Source of the DNA: Planctomycetota bacterium
Lineage (GTDB): Bacteria > Planctomycetota > UBA1135 > UBA2386
Reading direction: 5' to 3'
DNA length: 52,678 bases
Assembly: GCA_016794565.1 (NCBI GenBank)
Contig: JAEUHQ010000033.1
Span: 1 to 52,678, forward strand
How positions within the stretch are numbered: the stretch's first letter is position 1; every line of letters starts with the position of its first letter. A program made the position numbers and the translations under genes. Below the pieces are notes generated by a model. It saw only the letters and a list, made by a program, of their open reading frames with translations, was not told the DNA's origin and made no database searches. Shown here in pieces: positions 10,108 through 20,511 of the stretch.

Positions 10108-12368
10108 ACGGTCCCCGCCACGAGTGTGCGGTGCAGCACGCCACGGGCGAGGCCCTGTACGTGCACGACGAGGCGCTGCGATCCGGTCCGCTGCTGCACG
10201 CGTGGCCGGTGCAGTCGGGCCACGCACACGGCAGGATCCGCGCGATCGACGCGACCGCCGCACACGCGATGCCCGGAGTCGCCTGCGTCCTGACCGGCGC
10301 GCACGTGACCGGGCAGGGTGTGATCGGACCGGTGCGCCACGACGAGCCGCTCTTCCCCGACGAGGTGAGCCACCACGGGCAGCCGGTGTGCTGGGTGCTC
10401 GCCGACAGCGAGGAACATGCGCGACGGGCCGCGGCGGTCGTGCGCGTCGAATGCGAGCCGCTGCCGGCGATCCTCTCGATCGAAGCGGGCATCGCCGCTG
10501 GGTCCTTCCTGACCGACGAACAGACGATCGCGACGGGCGACGTCGACGCGGCGTTCGCCCGCGGCGACCGCGAACTGCGCGGCGAACTGCAGGTCGGCGG
10601 GCAGGAGCACTTCTACCTCGAGACGCAATGTGCGTGGGCGCACCGGGACGCGACTGGCGGCTACGTGGTGCACAGCAGCACGCAGCATCCGACCGAGACG
10701 CAGTCGACCGTCGCGCACGTGCTCGGCCTGCCGGCGCACCGCGTCGTCTGCGAATCGCTGCGCATGGGCGGCGCGTTCGGCGGCAAGGAGTCGCAGGCGA
10801 ACGCGTTCGCGGCGATCGCGGCGCTCGGCTGCCAGGTGACCGGGCGGCCGGTGGTCGTGCGGCTCGACCGGCGGCGCGACCTCACGATCACGGGCAAGCG
10901 CCACCCGTTCCTGGCCCGCTTCCGCGTCGCGTTCGGCGCCGACGGCACGTTGCATGCGCTCGACGTGCAGCTGTGGAGCGACGGCGGCCACAGCCTGGAC
11001 CTCAGTGCCGCGATCCTCGGCCGCGCGCTCTTCCACGTCGACAACTGTTACCGCATCGAGCACCTTCGGGTCCGCGGTCGTGTCGTGCGCACGCACCTGC
11101 CGTCGAACACGGCGATGCGCGGCTTCGGCGGACCGCAGGCGATGGTCGTGATCGAGGAGGTGATCGACCGCGTCGCGCGAACGCTCGGTGTGCCGCCGGA
11201 GACGGTGCGCGAACGCAACTTCTACCGGCCCGGCGACCGCACGCACTACGGCCAGGAGGTGCGCTCCGCGGACTGCATCGAGCGCATCTGGCGGACGCTG
11301 GCCGAGTCGAGTTCGTTCGAACGGCGACGGCGCGAAGCGCACGCATGGAACGCGTCGCATCCGCACCGGAAGCGCGGGCTCGCGATGACGCCGGTGAAGT
11401 TCGGCATCTCGTTCACGACGACGTTCCTGAACCAGGCCGGCGCGCTGGTCCTCGTCTATCGGGACGGCAGCGTGCAGGTGAACCACGGCGGCACCGAGAT
11501 GGGGCAGGGATTGCACACGAAGGTCGCCGCGATCGTCGCGCGCGAACTCGGCGTGGCGGCGGCTGCCGTGCGCACGATGCCGACGCGCACCGACAAGGTG
11601 CCGAACACCTCGGCGACCGCAGCGTCCAGTGGTACGGATCTGAACGGCGAGGCGGCGCGGCGTGCGTGCGCGGCGATCAGGGAACGGCTCGGGATCGTCG
11701 CTGCGGCGAGCCTGCGGTGCGCGGCGCAGGAGGTGGTGTTCGCGGACGGCGTCGTGCGAGGCGGCGGACGCGAGCTGCCGTTCGGGGCGGTCGCCGAGGC
11801 CGCGTACGTGCAGCGGATCCCCCTGTTCGCCACCGGTCACTACGCGACGCCGGGGATCCACTGGGATCCGCACGCCGGGCGCGGCGAGCCGTTCCGTTAC
11901 TACGCGTACGGCGCGGCGGTCGCCGAAGTCGAGGTCGACGGCTTCACCGGAATGCACCGGCTGCTCGCGGTGGACATCCTGCACGATGTCGGCGATTCGC
12001 TGGCCGAGATCGTCGATCGTGGCCAGATCGAGGGCGGGTTCGTGCAGGGAGCCGGCTGGCTCACGAGCGAGCACGTGGTGTACGGCGACGACGGTGCACT
12101 GCGTTCGCGCGGCGCGTCGACCTACAAGCTGCCGGGCGTCGGTGAGTGCCCCGAACGTTTCGTCGTCGACCTCCTGCCGCGCGCGAGCGAGCCCGGCGCC
12201 GTGTTCGGCAGCAAGGCGGTCGGCGAGCCGCCGTTCATGCTCGCGATCGCGGTGCGCGAAGCGCTGCGCTCGGCCGTGGCGGCGTTCCGCGGCTCTGGCA
12301 TCGTCGAACTCGGCTGCCCCGCCGTGCCCGAGGCGGTGTTCCGGGCGATCCGCGCGGGCACCGTCTGA
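10104..12368 (+). CDS. xdhB: xanthine dehydrogenase large (molybdopterin) subunit
   Basis: 754 residues from GTG 10104, overlapping xdhA by four bases. Molybdopterin-binding motifs of the xanthine oxidase family are present: GGAFGGKE, AMRGFGGPQAM, HGGTEMGQGLHTK and the segment around TSATAASSGTDLNG. The catalytic base is predicted as E708 in KAVGEPPFML. The length equals typical XdhB. Members of this family also act on aldehydes, nicotinate or other heterocycles, so xanthine is the most likely rather than a proven substrate. No XdhC chaperone or molybdenum-cofactor gene is in the window, so maturation factors must be encoded elsewhere. Transcription probably ends at the hairpin about 120 bases downstream. 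Confidence 0.93.
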   Translation: MNGPRHECAVQHATGEALYVHDEALRSGPLLHAWPVQSGHAHGRIRAIDATAAHAMPGVACVLTGAHVTGQGVIGPVRHDEPLFPDEVSHHGQPVCWVLADSEEHARRAAAVVRVECEPLPAILSIEAGIAAGSFLTDEQTIATGDVDAAFARGDRELRGELQVGGQEHFYLETQCAWAHRDATGGYVVHSSTQHPTETQSTVAHVLGLPAHRVVCESLRMGGAFGGKESQANAFAAIAALGCQVTGRPVVVRLDRRRDLTITGKRHPFLARFRVAFGADGTLHALDVQLWSDGGHSLDLSAAILGRALFHVDNCYRIEHLRVRGRVVRTHLPSNTAMRGFGGPQAMVVIEEVIDRVARTLGVPPETVRERNFYRPGDRTHYGQEVRSADCIERIWRTLAESSSFERRRREAHAWNASHPHRKRGLAMTPVKFGISFTTTFLNQAGALVLVYRDGSVQVNHGGTEMGQGLHTKVAAIVARELGVAAAAVRTMPTRTDKVPNTSATAASSGTDLNGEAARRACAAIRERLGIVAAASLRCAAQEVVFADGVVRGGGRELPFGAVAEAAYVQRIPLFATGHYATPGIHWDPHAGRGEPFRYYAYGAAVAEVEVDGFTGMHRLLAVDILHDVGDSLAEIVDRGQIEGGFVQGAGWLTSEHVVYGDDGALRSRGASTYKLPGVGECPERFVVDLLPRASEPGAVFGSKAVGEPPFMLAIAVREALRSAVAAFRGSGIVELGCPAVPEAVFRAIRAGTV

Positions 12369-12488
12369 CCGGCGGCGGTTTCTGCGTGGGTGCGCCTTGT
12401 CCGCGGGATCCGGGCATCCGGGGAGGAAGGTGCTCGCGCCGTTCCGGTCGGCGACGCAAGCCGACTCTGGAGAACGAGGATCCGGCCC

Positions 12489-12537
12489 ACGGACCGCCGC
12501 CCCGGCCGACCCCTCTCCGGTCGGCCAAGCGGTCCGT
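12489..12537. terminator. two-tier GC hairpin between convergent genes
   Basis: A perfect 9-bp outer stem (ACGGACCGC at 12489-12497 with GCGGTCCGT at 12529-12537) encloses a perfect 8-bp inner stem (GGCCGACC at 12504-12511 with GGTCGGCC at 12519-12526) with a 7-base loop. It lies 120 bases after xdhB and about 90 bases beyond the stop of the converging TPR gene, so it could act in both directions. There is no T-run, so it is not a textbook intrinsic terminator. The rest of 12369-12624 shows no gene. Confidence 0.55.
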
Positions 12538-12624
12538 CGCGGCAGCGTCGTCTTCACGGTCGGGCGCGAGCAGTCCGCCACCGAGCAACGCGTGTGCCGC
12601 GTGCTGCGCGACGCCATCCGGCGA

Positions 12625-13626
12625 TCACTCGACCTTCATCTGCATCGGTGCGGACAGTTCGTGCGTGCCGAAGCGGATGCTGAGTGCGCCGGCCGTCTGC
12701 GAGCCGGGCGTCAGCGCGATGTCGATCTCGAGCCGCGCGGCCTTCTCGGTCAGGGTTGCGTGGGCGAGCGCCACCTCGATGCCGCCTTTCAGGTTCCCGG
12801 CGAAGACCGGGTCGAGCTTCTGTTTCTTCGCCGTCGCGGCGTCGTGCAGCGCGAGCACGTAGGCGTCGCCGTCCCGCTGCTCGAGCGTCAGGTAGTAGTA
12901 GCCCGCCGGCACGGTGGTCGTCCCGAACACGACGTCCATCGACGTGTCGAGGGTGGTCCAGAAGTCGCCGCCGAGGCGCCACTTCTTGTTCTTCAGCCTG
13001 CCGCTCGCGACCAAGTCCGCGTACTCGTCGTTCCACGGCACCGGCGTGTAGTCGAGCCCGATCTGGCCGGGGGAACCCTGGCGACCGAACCACGCGACGC
13101 GGGCGCCGCGCCGTTCCGAGGCGACGGCGAACGCGGTCATCGCCTTGGCCGCGTTGGCTTCGACCACCTTCGCGACCTTCGCGAAGCGATCGTCCTTGCG
13201 CAGCGAATCGAGATCCGTGTCGGACGAGAGCTGCTTGCCGTCGCTGAATCCGCCGGCGGCGGCCTTCTCCAGCCACACGAACGCCTCGTCGGGTCGATGC
13301 TGCAGCGCGTGCACGCACGCGGCGTTGTAGGCGGCGACCGGCGCCGCGCCGGCCATGCCCGCGGCCTTCTCGTGGATCGGCAGCGCTTCGTCGAGCTTGC
13401 CCGCGGCGTGCAGGCTGTAGCCGAGCATCAGCCACGCGCCCGCGTCGTCCGGCGTCGCCTCCGTCAGCTTGCGGAAGCTGGCCGCGGCGGTCGTGAAGTC
13501 ACCCGACTGCACGGCGGCGTCCGCTTCCTTGCGCAGGCGCTTTGCTTCGAGCGCCGGGTCTTGCGCATGCAGCGCGGTGGTGAGGGGCAGGAGGAGAGAG
13601 AGCAGCAGGGTTCGTGGGCGGGTCAT
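12625..13626 (-). CDS. secreted TPR and DUF2911-like protein
   Basis: 333 residues. ATG 13626 begins a signal peptide (MTRPRTLLLSLLLPLTTALHAQ); longer readings add unlikely proline- and arginine-rich leader. Residues of about 25-130 resemble TPR repeats (AVQSGDFTTAAASFRKLTEATPD, then AWLMLGYSLHAAGKLDEALP). The C-terminal half, from about residue 185, resembles DUF2911 (WRLGGDFWTTLDTSMDVVFG, VPAGYYYLTLE, EKAARLEIDIALTPG), a beta-sandwich domain of unknown role found in exported proteins. It probably acts in the periplasm. It is divergent from the small secreted protein at 13824 and convergent with xdhB. No catalytic residues can be identified. Confidence 0.8.
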   Translation of the reverse strand: MTRPRTLLLSLLLPLTTALHAQDPALEAKRLRKEADAAVQSGDFTTAAASFRKLTEATPDDAGAWLMLGYSLHAAGKLDEALPIHEKAAGMAGAAPVAAYNAACVHALQHRPDEAFVWLEKAAAGGFSDGKQLSSDTDLDSLRKDDRFAKVAKVVEANAAKAMTAFAVASERRGARVAWFGRQGSPGQIGLDYTPVPWNDEYADLVASGRLKNKKWRLGGDFWTTLDTSMDVVFGTTTVPAGYYYLTLEQRDGDAYVLALHDAATAKKQKLDPVFAGNLKGGIEVALAHATLTEKAARLEIDIALTPGSQTAGALSIRFGTHELSAPMQMKVE

Positions 13627-13692
13627 CGCGGGTCTCCGGGGTCGTGGGCGCTGGTACCACGGCCGTTGGTCGCATGCTGCAACCGCGGGAAC

Positions 13693-13750
13693 CTTGCCCT
13701 GCCCGGGCCACTCGGGGCTCGTGGCGTACTGCCCGGGCACTCGGCAAGGC
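13693..13750. promoter_or_regulatory. paired direct repeats in a divergent intergenic region
   Basis: TGCCCGGGCCACTCGG at 13701-13716 recurs as TGCCCGGGCACTCGG at 13731-13745, differing by one inserted base. The copies start 30 bases apart, about three helical turns. Each holds the palindrome GCCCGGGC. The pair is flanked by an inverted CCTTGCC (13693-13699) and GGCAAGG (13744-13750). It sits between the divergent starts at 13626 and 13824 and could be an operator for one or both genes; chance in GC-rich DNA is not excluded. Confidence 0.35.
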
Positions 13751-13823
13751 GGTGAAGATCCTCGGACGGTGGCGACGAGCGCGCCCGCGAATAGAAGTGC
13801 GTCCACACGAAGGAACCCGCGAC

Positions 13824-14300
13824 ATGAAGACCACGACACTCCTCGCCGCTCTCTCCGTCATCGGCGCTGCGCCCGCGCAGTGCCTGTTCACCAGCGTCTC
13901 GACCCAGTCGGTCGGCGAGAGCTGCAACTTCGCATCGACGGGCATGTGCGCGGTCGTCGCGCTGCCGGCCTTCGTCGACGTCTCGCTCGACGTCGCGAAC
14001 TGCGCACTCGACGTCGAAGTCGTCGCGTTCGAGGGCTGCGGCGCCTCGGTGCCCCTGCGCATCCTCATGTTCGGCGCGCAGGCCGCGACGATTCCCCTGC
14101 CCGACTTCGGGTTCTCGTGCGCGCTGAACCTGCTGCCCGACGCGTTCCTCGCGGTGGCGCCCGGTCCGACCGCGCTGGCGCTGCCGCCCGCCGTGCAGAC
14201 GCTCTCCTTCTACGTGCAGGGTGCGGCGCTGAGCGTGCCGCCTCTCTCGGGCGAGGGCTGGTTCACCTTCTCCGCAGGGTCGCTCGTGTCGCTGCAGTGA
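13824..14300 (+). CDS. small secreted protein of unknown function
   Basis: 158 residues from ATG 13824, with AAGGAA about eight bases upstream. An N-terminal signal peptide (MKTTTLLAALSVIGAAPAQ) is followed by a mostly beta-strand, cysteine-containing mature part (CLFTSVSTQSVGESCNF, then MCAVVALPAFVDVSLDVANC). The spaced cysteines could form disulfides outside the cytoplasm. I recognise no family. The hydrophobic strands and the ending (LSGEGWFTFSAGSLVSLQ) loosely recall the C-terminal modules of the large secreted proteins nearby. Its stop lies 15 bases from the converging QW-repeat gene. It might be a free-standing version of the accessory module. Confidence 0.75.
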   Translation: MKTTTLLAALSVIGAAPAQCLFTSVSTQSVGESCNFASTGMCAVVALPAFVDVSLDVANCALDVEVVAFEGCGASVPLRILMFGAQAATIPLPDFGFSCALNLLPDAFLAVAPGPTALALPPAVQTLSFYVQGAALSVPPLSGEGWFTFSAGSLVSLQ

Positions 14301-14315
14301 CCAGCGCGGGCCGCG

Positions 14316-15497
14316 TCAGCGGCAGTGCTCGAGGGCGAGCATCGCGTAGCACGTGCAGAGGAGGTCCAGGTTCTCGTACCAGCGGCTGCTGCGGTCGTTG
14401 ACCCACGAGCCGTCCGGCCGCTGCATCGACTCGAGCTGCTTCCTCAGGTCCGCGCGCCAGTCGACGTCGGCGGACTTGCTGTCGCGGGTCGCGGTGATGC
14501 GGTCGATCTTCGCGGCCTCGAGCGCCTGCGCGACGAGCAGGTAGTAGTAGTAGAGGCCCTGGTACTTCGCCTCTTCGCCGAGCTTCGGATCGGCGCCAGG
14601 GTTCTCGGCGACGGTCCAGTTGGCGCCGATCCACTTCACCGCGGCCTGCACACGCGGGTCCTTCGCGTCGACGCCACACAGCGTGTAGGTCTTCAGCAGC
14701 GCGTAGGTCATCGAGCCGTAGCTGCGCGGCGTGCGCGTGCCGTCGGGCAGGTCGACGTAGCCGGCCGGGGAATCGCCCGGGTAGTAGATCGCGCCGCCGT
14801 CGTCGCCGGCGGTCATCGTCGCGGCGCCGCCGTCGGTGCCCTTGATCTTCAGCTTGCCGGACTGGTCGTTGACCGACTTGAGGTTCTGCGTGCGCTGCAG
14901 GAAGACGATGGCCCGCGCGAACGCTTCGTCCTTCGCGTCGAGTCCGGTGTCGCGCAGCGCGCTGACGGCGAACTGCAGGTTGCTGAGGTCGGAGCGCTCG
15001 CCCTTGCTGCCGTAGCCGACGCCGCCGTACTCGAGGTCGGCAGGGGAGCTGCCGTTCGTCTCGCAGTTCTGGATCGCGAGCACGTACTTCTGTGCCTTGC
15101 CGAGCGCCGGCTTCTTCGCGTCGTCCTGCCAGCGGGCGAGCGCCATTACGACGGCGCAGGTCGTGTAGTTCTGCACTCTCTGCCCGAACGAACCGTCGTC
15201 GTTCTGCCCGGACACGAGCCAGCGGCAGCCGGCGTCGATCGCCTTCTTCTCTTCGTCGCTGCGTTTGTCGACCGGCTTGCCCTGCAGCGCCGCCAGCGCG
15301 AGTGCCGTGAAGCCGGGATCGGGGAACGACTTCTGCCCCATCTTCACGGAGAAGACGCCGTCCTTCTGCTGCTTCCACAGGAACGCGAACGCCTTCTCCT
15401 GGGCGTCCGACCATGCGGCCGCGGGAGACTGGGCGGTGAGGGCCGTGGCGAGCAGCGTCGCCAACGAAACCGCTGCGATGCGGAGGAACGGAGTCAT
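14316..15497 (-). CDS. secreted prenyltransferase/squalene-oxidase (QW) repeat protein
   Basis: 393 residues with a signal peptide (MTPFLRIAAVSLATLLATALTAQ). The mature part has alpha/alpha-toroid repeats with degenerate QW motifs (QNDDGSFG, QRPDGSWV) like terpenoid cyclases, but the DxDD acid motif of squalene-hopene cyclases is absent and the protein is much shorter, so cyclase activity is unlikely. Blocks shared with the paralogue at 20511-22235 include GDDGGAIYYPG, PRSYGSMTYALLKTYTL, YYYYLLVAQAL and the C-terminus LCTCYAMLALEHCR. It is the third gene of an apparent operon, 30 bases after the NtrC-type regulator, which suggests it is an output or partner of that two-component system. Its molecular role is unknown. 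Confidence 0.85.
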   Translation of the reverse strand: MTPFLRIAAVSLATLLATALTAQSPAAAWSDAQEKAFAFLWKQQKDGVFSVKMGQKSFPDPGFTALALAALQGKPVDKRSDEEKKAIDAGCRWLVSGQNDDGSFGQRVQNYTTCAVVMALARWQDDAKKPALGKAQKYVLAIQNCETNGSSPADLEYGGVGYGSKGERSDLSNLQFAVSALRDTGLDAKDEAFARAIVFLQRTQNLKSVNDQSGKLKIKGTDGGAATMTAGDDGGAIYYPGDSPAGYVDLPDGTRTPRSYGSMTYALLKTYTLCGVDAKDPRVQAAVKWIGANWTVAENPGADPKLGEEAKYQGLYYYYLLVAQALEAAKIDRITATRDSKSADVDWRADLRKQLESMQRPDGSWVNDRSSRWYENLDLLCTCYAMLALEHCR

Positions 15498-15527
15498 GTC
15501 TTGCCTCGGGGGTCCGGTGGTTCGGGA

Positions 15528-16939
<1,412 letters not shown>

Positions 16940-16943
<4 letters not shown>

Positions 16944-18265
16944 GAGCCGGTCGTTGCGACGTCGGTCGTCGCGTTGGCTTCGGTCGCCGGGATCACCACC
17001 GTCACGACAGCGCCGCCGTTCTCGCCATTGGTCGCCTGCAGCGCCCCGCCGTGGGCCTTCACGATCTCGCTCGCGACGCTGAGACCGATGCCCATGCCGC
17101 CCTCGCGTTCGCTGAAGAAGAACTCCGCGAAGCGCGCGAGTGCTGCCGCCGAGAATCCGGCGCCGCTGTCCTGGAACTCGATCCGGATGCCGTCGCGGTC
17201 GCGCCGCGCCTCGATCGTGAGGATCCCGCCGCCCGGCATCGCCTGCAGCGCGTTGAGCAGCAGGTTGCGGAACACCTGGTCGAGCCGGCGTCCGTCGGCC
17301 AGCGTCCGGAGGTCGGGCCCGATGTCGAGACGGATCTGGACGGCGGCGTGGTCGGCCCTCGGGCGGTGCATCGCGACGACGACTGCAAGCAGCGCGCCGA
17401 CATCGGTCGGCGCCATGGCTGGTGGCTCGGGGCGTGTGAGGAACAGCCACTGGTTCAGCAGACTCTCGATGCGCGACGCCTCGTGCTCGATGGTCGTCGC
17501 GGTGCCGTCGTTCTGACCGCGCTGCCACAGCTGCGCGTGCATCCGGATCGCGGCGACGGGGTTCTGCACTTCGTGCGCGAGGGCGGCGGTCATGCGGCCG
17601 AGCACCGCGAGTTTCTCGGCGCGCTGGCGCGCCTCCTGCTCTTCGTGCAGCGCCTGCCGCGTGCGCAGGAACGATCTCGCGACGTCGCCGAGCTCGTCGT
17701 TGCGCAGGGCCGCGGGCAGATCGATCGGGCCCGGGCGTTCGATCTCCGGCAGACGCGCTGCGAGGTGCCGCAGCGGATGCACGAGGCTCCGCACCACGAG
17801 CCATGCCGTGAGGATCGCGAGCAACAGGAACGCGGCGAGAACGCCGAGAACACGCGAGTCGAGCCAGTAGCTCCTGCGCTCGCCGACCATCACGATGTCC
17901 GGCTTGCCTTCGGCGGGGACCGCAACGACGTCGAAGGCACCGCAGCGGCGCGGGACGCCGTCTGCTGGCACGTCCGACACCGGGACTGCCGCCAACCGCT
18001 TAGGCAGCGCGGGCTCGAGCCGGCCGTTCGAGCGGAAGAACGTCGCGTATCCGCTGACACTCTCCATCTGCCGTGCGAGCGACTCGGTGCCCTGCAGGCT
18101 GCTACGGACCACCACGTCGGCGTTCGTCGCGGCGACCCGCACGAGGCGGTCCCGCTCTTCGCCCTCCATCTGCGCGCTCGAGTACGCGGCGAGCGCCAGC
18201 GTCTCGACCAGCACGAGCAGCACGAACGGCAGGCCGACGCGCCAGGACAGGCGATGGAACGTCAT
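16940..18265 (-). CDS. membrane sensor histidine kinase, HAMP type
   Basis: 441 residues from ATG 18265. Two membrane helices (about 11-28 and 139-158) bracket a periplasmic sensor of about 110 residues (with LARQMESVSGYATFFRSNGRL). A HAMP-like linker (VVRSLVHPLRHLAARL) follows, then the dimerisation helix with phosphoacceptor H231 in ALAHEVQNPVAAI. The ATPase domain has the N box NLLLNALQAM, G1 DSGAGF and G2 GMGIGLSVAS. It autophosphorylates and passes phosphate to the adjacent NtrC-type regulator. The arrangement kinase, regulator, QW-repeat protein suggests it senses something at the envelope related to that secreted protein. The ligand is unknown. Confidence 0.93.
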
Positions 18266-18642
18266 GGAGAACCGGCGCCGCAGTGTGGCCGCAGGCCCAT
18301 GAGATGCAACGTGGTGGTGCGCCGGGGTCGTGTGAGTGGTCAAGGATTGCCCACCGTCGCCGCGGCCGCGGACGGTTCGTGTTCCATCGGGTCCCGGAAG
18401 AACTCGCGCACGGGGTCGCGGGTTCACGCGGGCCGGGCCGGCGCATGCGGCGTGGCCCTCGAAGGCAGGTCGTGCGGACTCGCGGCGGAAGGGCGCACGC
18501 CAAGGCCGACATCGGACGGCATGGGCGTTGCGGACCGGCCGCCTCGTGCGCACGTCCGCGTCGCACGTTCAGCGAGCGCGCGACGCGAAGCCGTCGGCCG
18601 TGCCCGGCTCTGCCCCCTTTCTCCACACCGACCGAAGCAAGC
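18266..18642. other. divergent intergenic region, no gene seen
   Basis: 377 bases separate the start of the kinase operon (minus) from the start of the 37-residue-repeat gene (plus). Reading frames through it are arginine- and proline-rich with no family signature. I saw no clear sigma-70 hexamers, convincing -24/-12 element or strong hairpin. It presumably holds both promoters; sigma-54 control of one or both sides is possible given the NtrC-type regulator. Confidence 0.5.
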
Positions 18643-20511
18643 ATGTTCCGTACGTTCCGAGCCTCCGCATTCCTCCTGGCCGGCGCCGTCGTCGTCGGCC
18701 CCGCGTTCGCACAGGAGCCGTCCACCTGGACCACCATCGCGCTGCCAGTGGGCGCGACGTCGTTCAACGCGATCGGCACGACCGTGACGTTTCGCACGGC
18801 TACCGAGTACTGGCTCTACTCCGGCATCACGAAGAAGTGGGTGCAGGTGCCGGCAAAGGACACCGCGACGCTGTTCCAGGCGAACGACTACTGCATCGTG
18901 CGCAATGGCGGCACGCTGCACGCGTTCGCGAGCCACACCGGTGTGGTCGACACCCTCGAAGTGTCCGACACCGCGGTCGTCGTCAGTGGTCCGGCGAGTT
19001 CCGCGTGGGTGACGCTCGTGGCCGACGGCCTCACGATCCACGGTTTCGGCGCGTTCCACGGCCACTGGACGTCGCACGCGCTGCATGCGCCGAACCCGAC
19101 GATGGTCGCGAACCGCCTCATCGGCCTCGTCGACGACGGCGAAGAAGTGCTCGCGCTCAGTGCGCATCACGGCACGTTCGTGCCGGCGCGCAGCGAGCCC
19201 GGAGTGACGCTCCTCGTCGTCGGCGAGGCCGAGGTCGGCACTGCGCACAGCCCCGGCACGTTCCGCGCGTTCTCGGCGCAGCAGAACCGCTGGGTCGAAC
19301 GGGCGGTCCCCGTGGGAGTGAACACGCTGCAACAGAACGAGTACGCGATGGCGTGGCTCGGCAACCGGGTCTGGGCGTACTCGGGCCTGCGCGGCAGGTT
19401 CGCCACCTACACCGCGACGGCGCCCATCGTCTCGGTGAGCGGCGCCGAGGGTGTCGCCGCGTTCGTCGACGGTCCCTTCGCGGTCTGCTACGGCTCGGGC
19501 CGCGGCGACTTCGTCGCCCTGCCCGCGACGAGCCCCTTGTTCGTGCACGAGTACCACTTCACGCTGGTGCGCGAAGCCGGTCAGGTGACGCCGTTCTCCG
19601 CCATCACGGGCACGTTCGGTCCGCCGCTCCCTGGCAACTTCACCGCGACGACGAACGACGCTGCGGCGTGGCTGACGACGGGCACGACGGGGCATGCGTA
19701 CAGCCCGTTCCTCAACACGTGGATCGCGGCTCCGGCGGGGGTTGCAGGAGTCACCGCGACCGTGGTTCGCGACGCCGTCGTGCTGCACGAACCGAACGGG
19801 TTCCAGGCACTGTCCGCACGCCACGGCAACTGGCGGCCGCAGCCCGTCGTGTCGGCTGCGTTCTCCGCGCCCGTCACCGGATCGACATTCCTGTCGATCG
19901 ACGGTCCGACGGGCGACGTGCTGCATGTCTTCGACGCGCGACTCGATCGATGGGCGACGGTCGCGGGCCAGGGCCCGATGAACTTCAAGATCTCGCGGCA
20001 CACCGTGATGGCCCACGACGGCGTGTTCGGCTACGGCTTCGGCCAGCCGTCGGGGGAGTGGTGGGTCGAGCCGTTGGCTGCGCCGCCGATCGCTTTCGAC
20101 ACCGCGAGTTCCATCGGAACGCTGCGCACGGCGACGCACTACTCCGTGTACTCGGTGCAGGGATCGTTCACCTACACGGGCCGCTTCCCCGAGTTCACGC
20201 AGGCGATCAACCTCGGCAACACGCTGCGCATGCACCAGTCGGCGCCGTCGGGCAGCCTCCTGATCCGGCTGCTCGGTTCGGCGCCGGCATACGTGCCGCT
20301 CGGCTCCGTCGGGACGCTGTACGTCGATGCGAGCACGATGACGCTCGGCGCCTGGCCTGACGTCGTCGACGCCGACGGGTACCTCGACCTCGCGCTGCCG
20401 ATCCCCGACGACGCGGCTCTCGTCGGCGAGCAGATCCACCTGCAGAACCTCGTGCTGCCTCCGACCGGCGAGTGGTGGCTGACGAACAGCGTCGCCCCGG
20501 TGCTCTTCTGA
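18643..20511 (+). CDS. secreted protein with about thirteen 37-residue repeats
   Basis: 622 residues with a signal peptide (AFLLAGAVVVGPAFAQ). Residues 59-510 contain an octamer of the form aromatic/Leu-small-x4-x-Trp/Phe at 59, 95, 135, 172, 210, 246, 283, 318, 353, 390, 430, 464 and 503 (for example YSGITKKW, FGAFHGHW, FSAQQNRW, YSGLRGRF, LSARHGNW, FDARLDRW). The mean spacing is 37 residues, which suggests a beta-propeller or solenoid of two-strand units. The C-terminus (LALPIPDDAALVGEQIHLQNLVLPPTG) resembles the tail module of the propeller protein at 1753-4251. I do not recognise the family. It is divergent from the kinase operon, and its TGA overlaps the next ATG, so it is co-expressed with the second QW-repeat protein. 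Confidence 0.85.
   Translation: MFRTFRASAFLLAGAVVVGPAFAQEPSTWTTIALPVGATSFNAIGTTVTFRTATEYWLYSGITKKWVQVPAKDTATLFQANDYCIVRNGGTLHAFASHTGVVDTLEVSDTAVVVSGPASSAWVTLVADGLTIHGFGAFHGHWTSHALHAPNPTMVANRLIGLVDDGEEVLALSAHHGTFVPARSEPGVTLLVVGEAEVGTAHSPGTFRAFSAQQNRWVERAVPVGVNTLQQNEYAMAWLGNRVWAYSGLRGRFATYTATAPIVSVSGAEGVAAFVDGPFAVCYGSGRGDFVALPATSPLFVHEYHFTLVREAGQVTPFSAITGTFGPPLPGNFTATTNDAAAWLTTGTTGHAYSPFLNTWIAAPAGVAGVTATVVRDAVVLHEPNGFQALSARHGNWRPQPVVSAAFSAPVTGSTFLSIDGPTGDVLHVFDARLDRWATVAGQGPMNFKISRHTVMAHDGVFGYGFGQPSGEWWVEPLAAPPIAFDTASSIGTLRTATHYSVYSVQGSFTYTGRFPEFTQAINLGNTLRMHQSAPSGSLLIRLLGSAPAYVPLGSVGTLYVDASTMTLGAWPDVVDADGYLDLALPIPDDAALVGEQIHLQNLVLPPTGEWWLTNSVAPVLF

Noticed and set aside
9480..12617. Several long frames overlapping xdhA and xdhB on both strands
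   Set aside because: The xanthine dehydrogenase subunits carry all cofactor motifs across the span; the other frames have no family signature.
18266..18642. A sigma-54 promoter for the divergent genes
   Set aside because: I could not find TGGCAC-N5-TTGC with good match and spacing, although the adjacent regulator makes one plausible.
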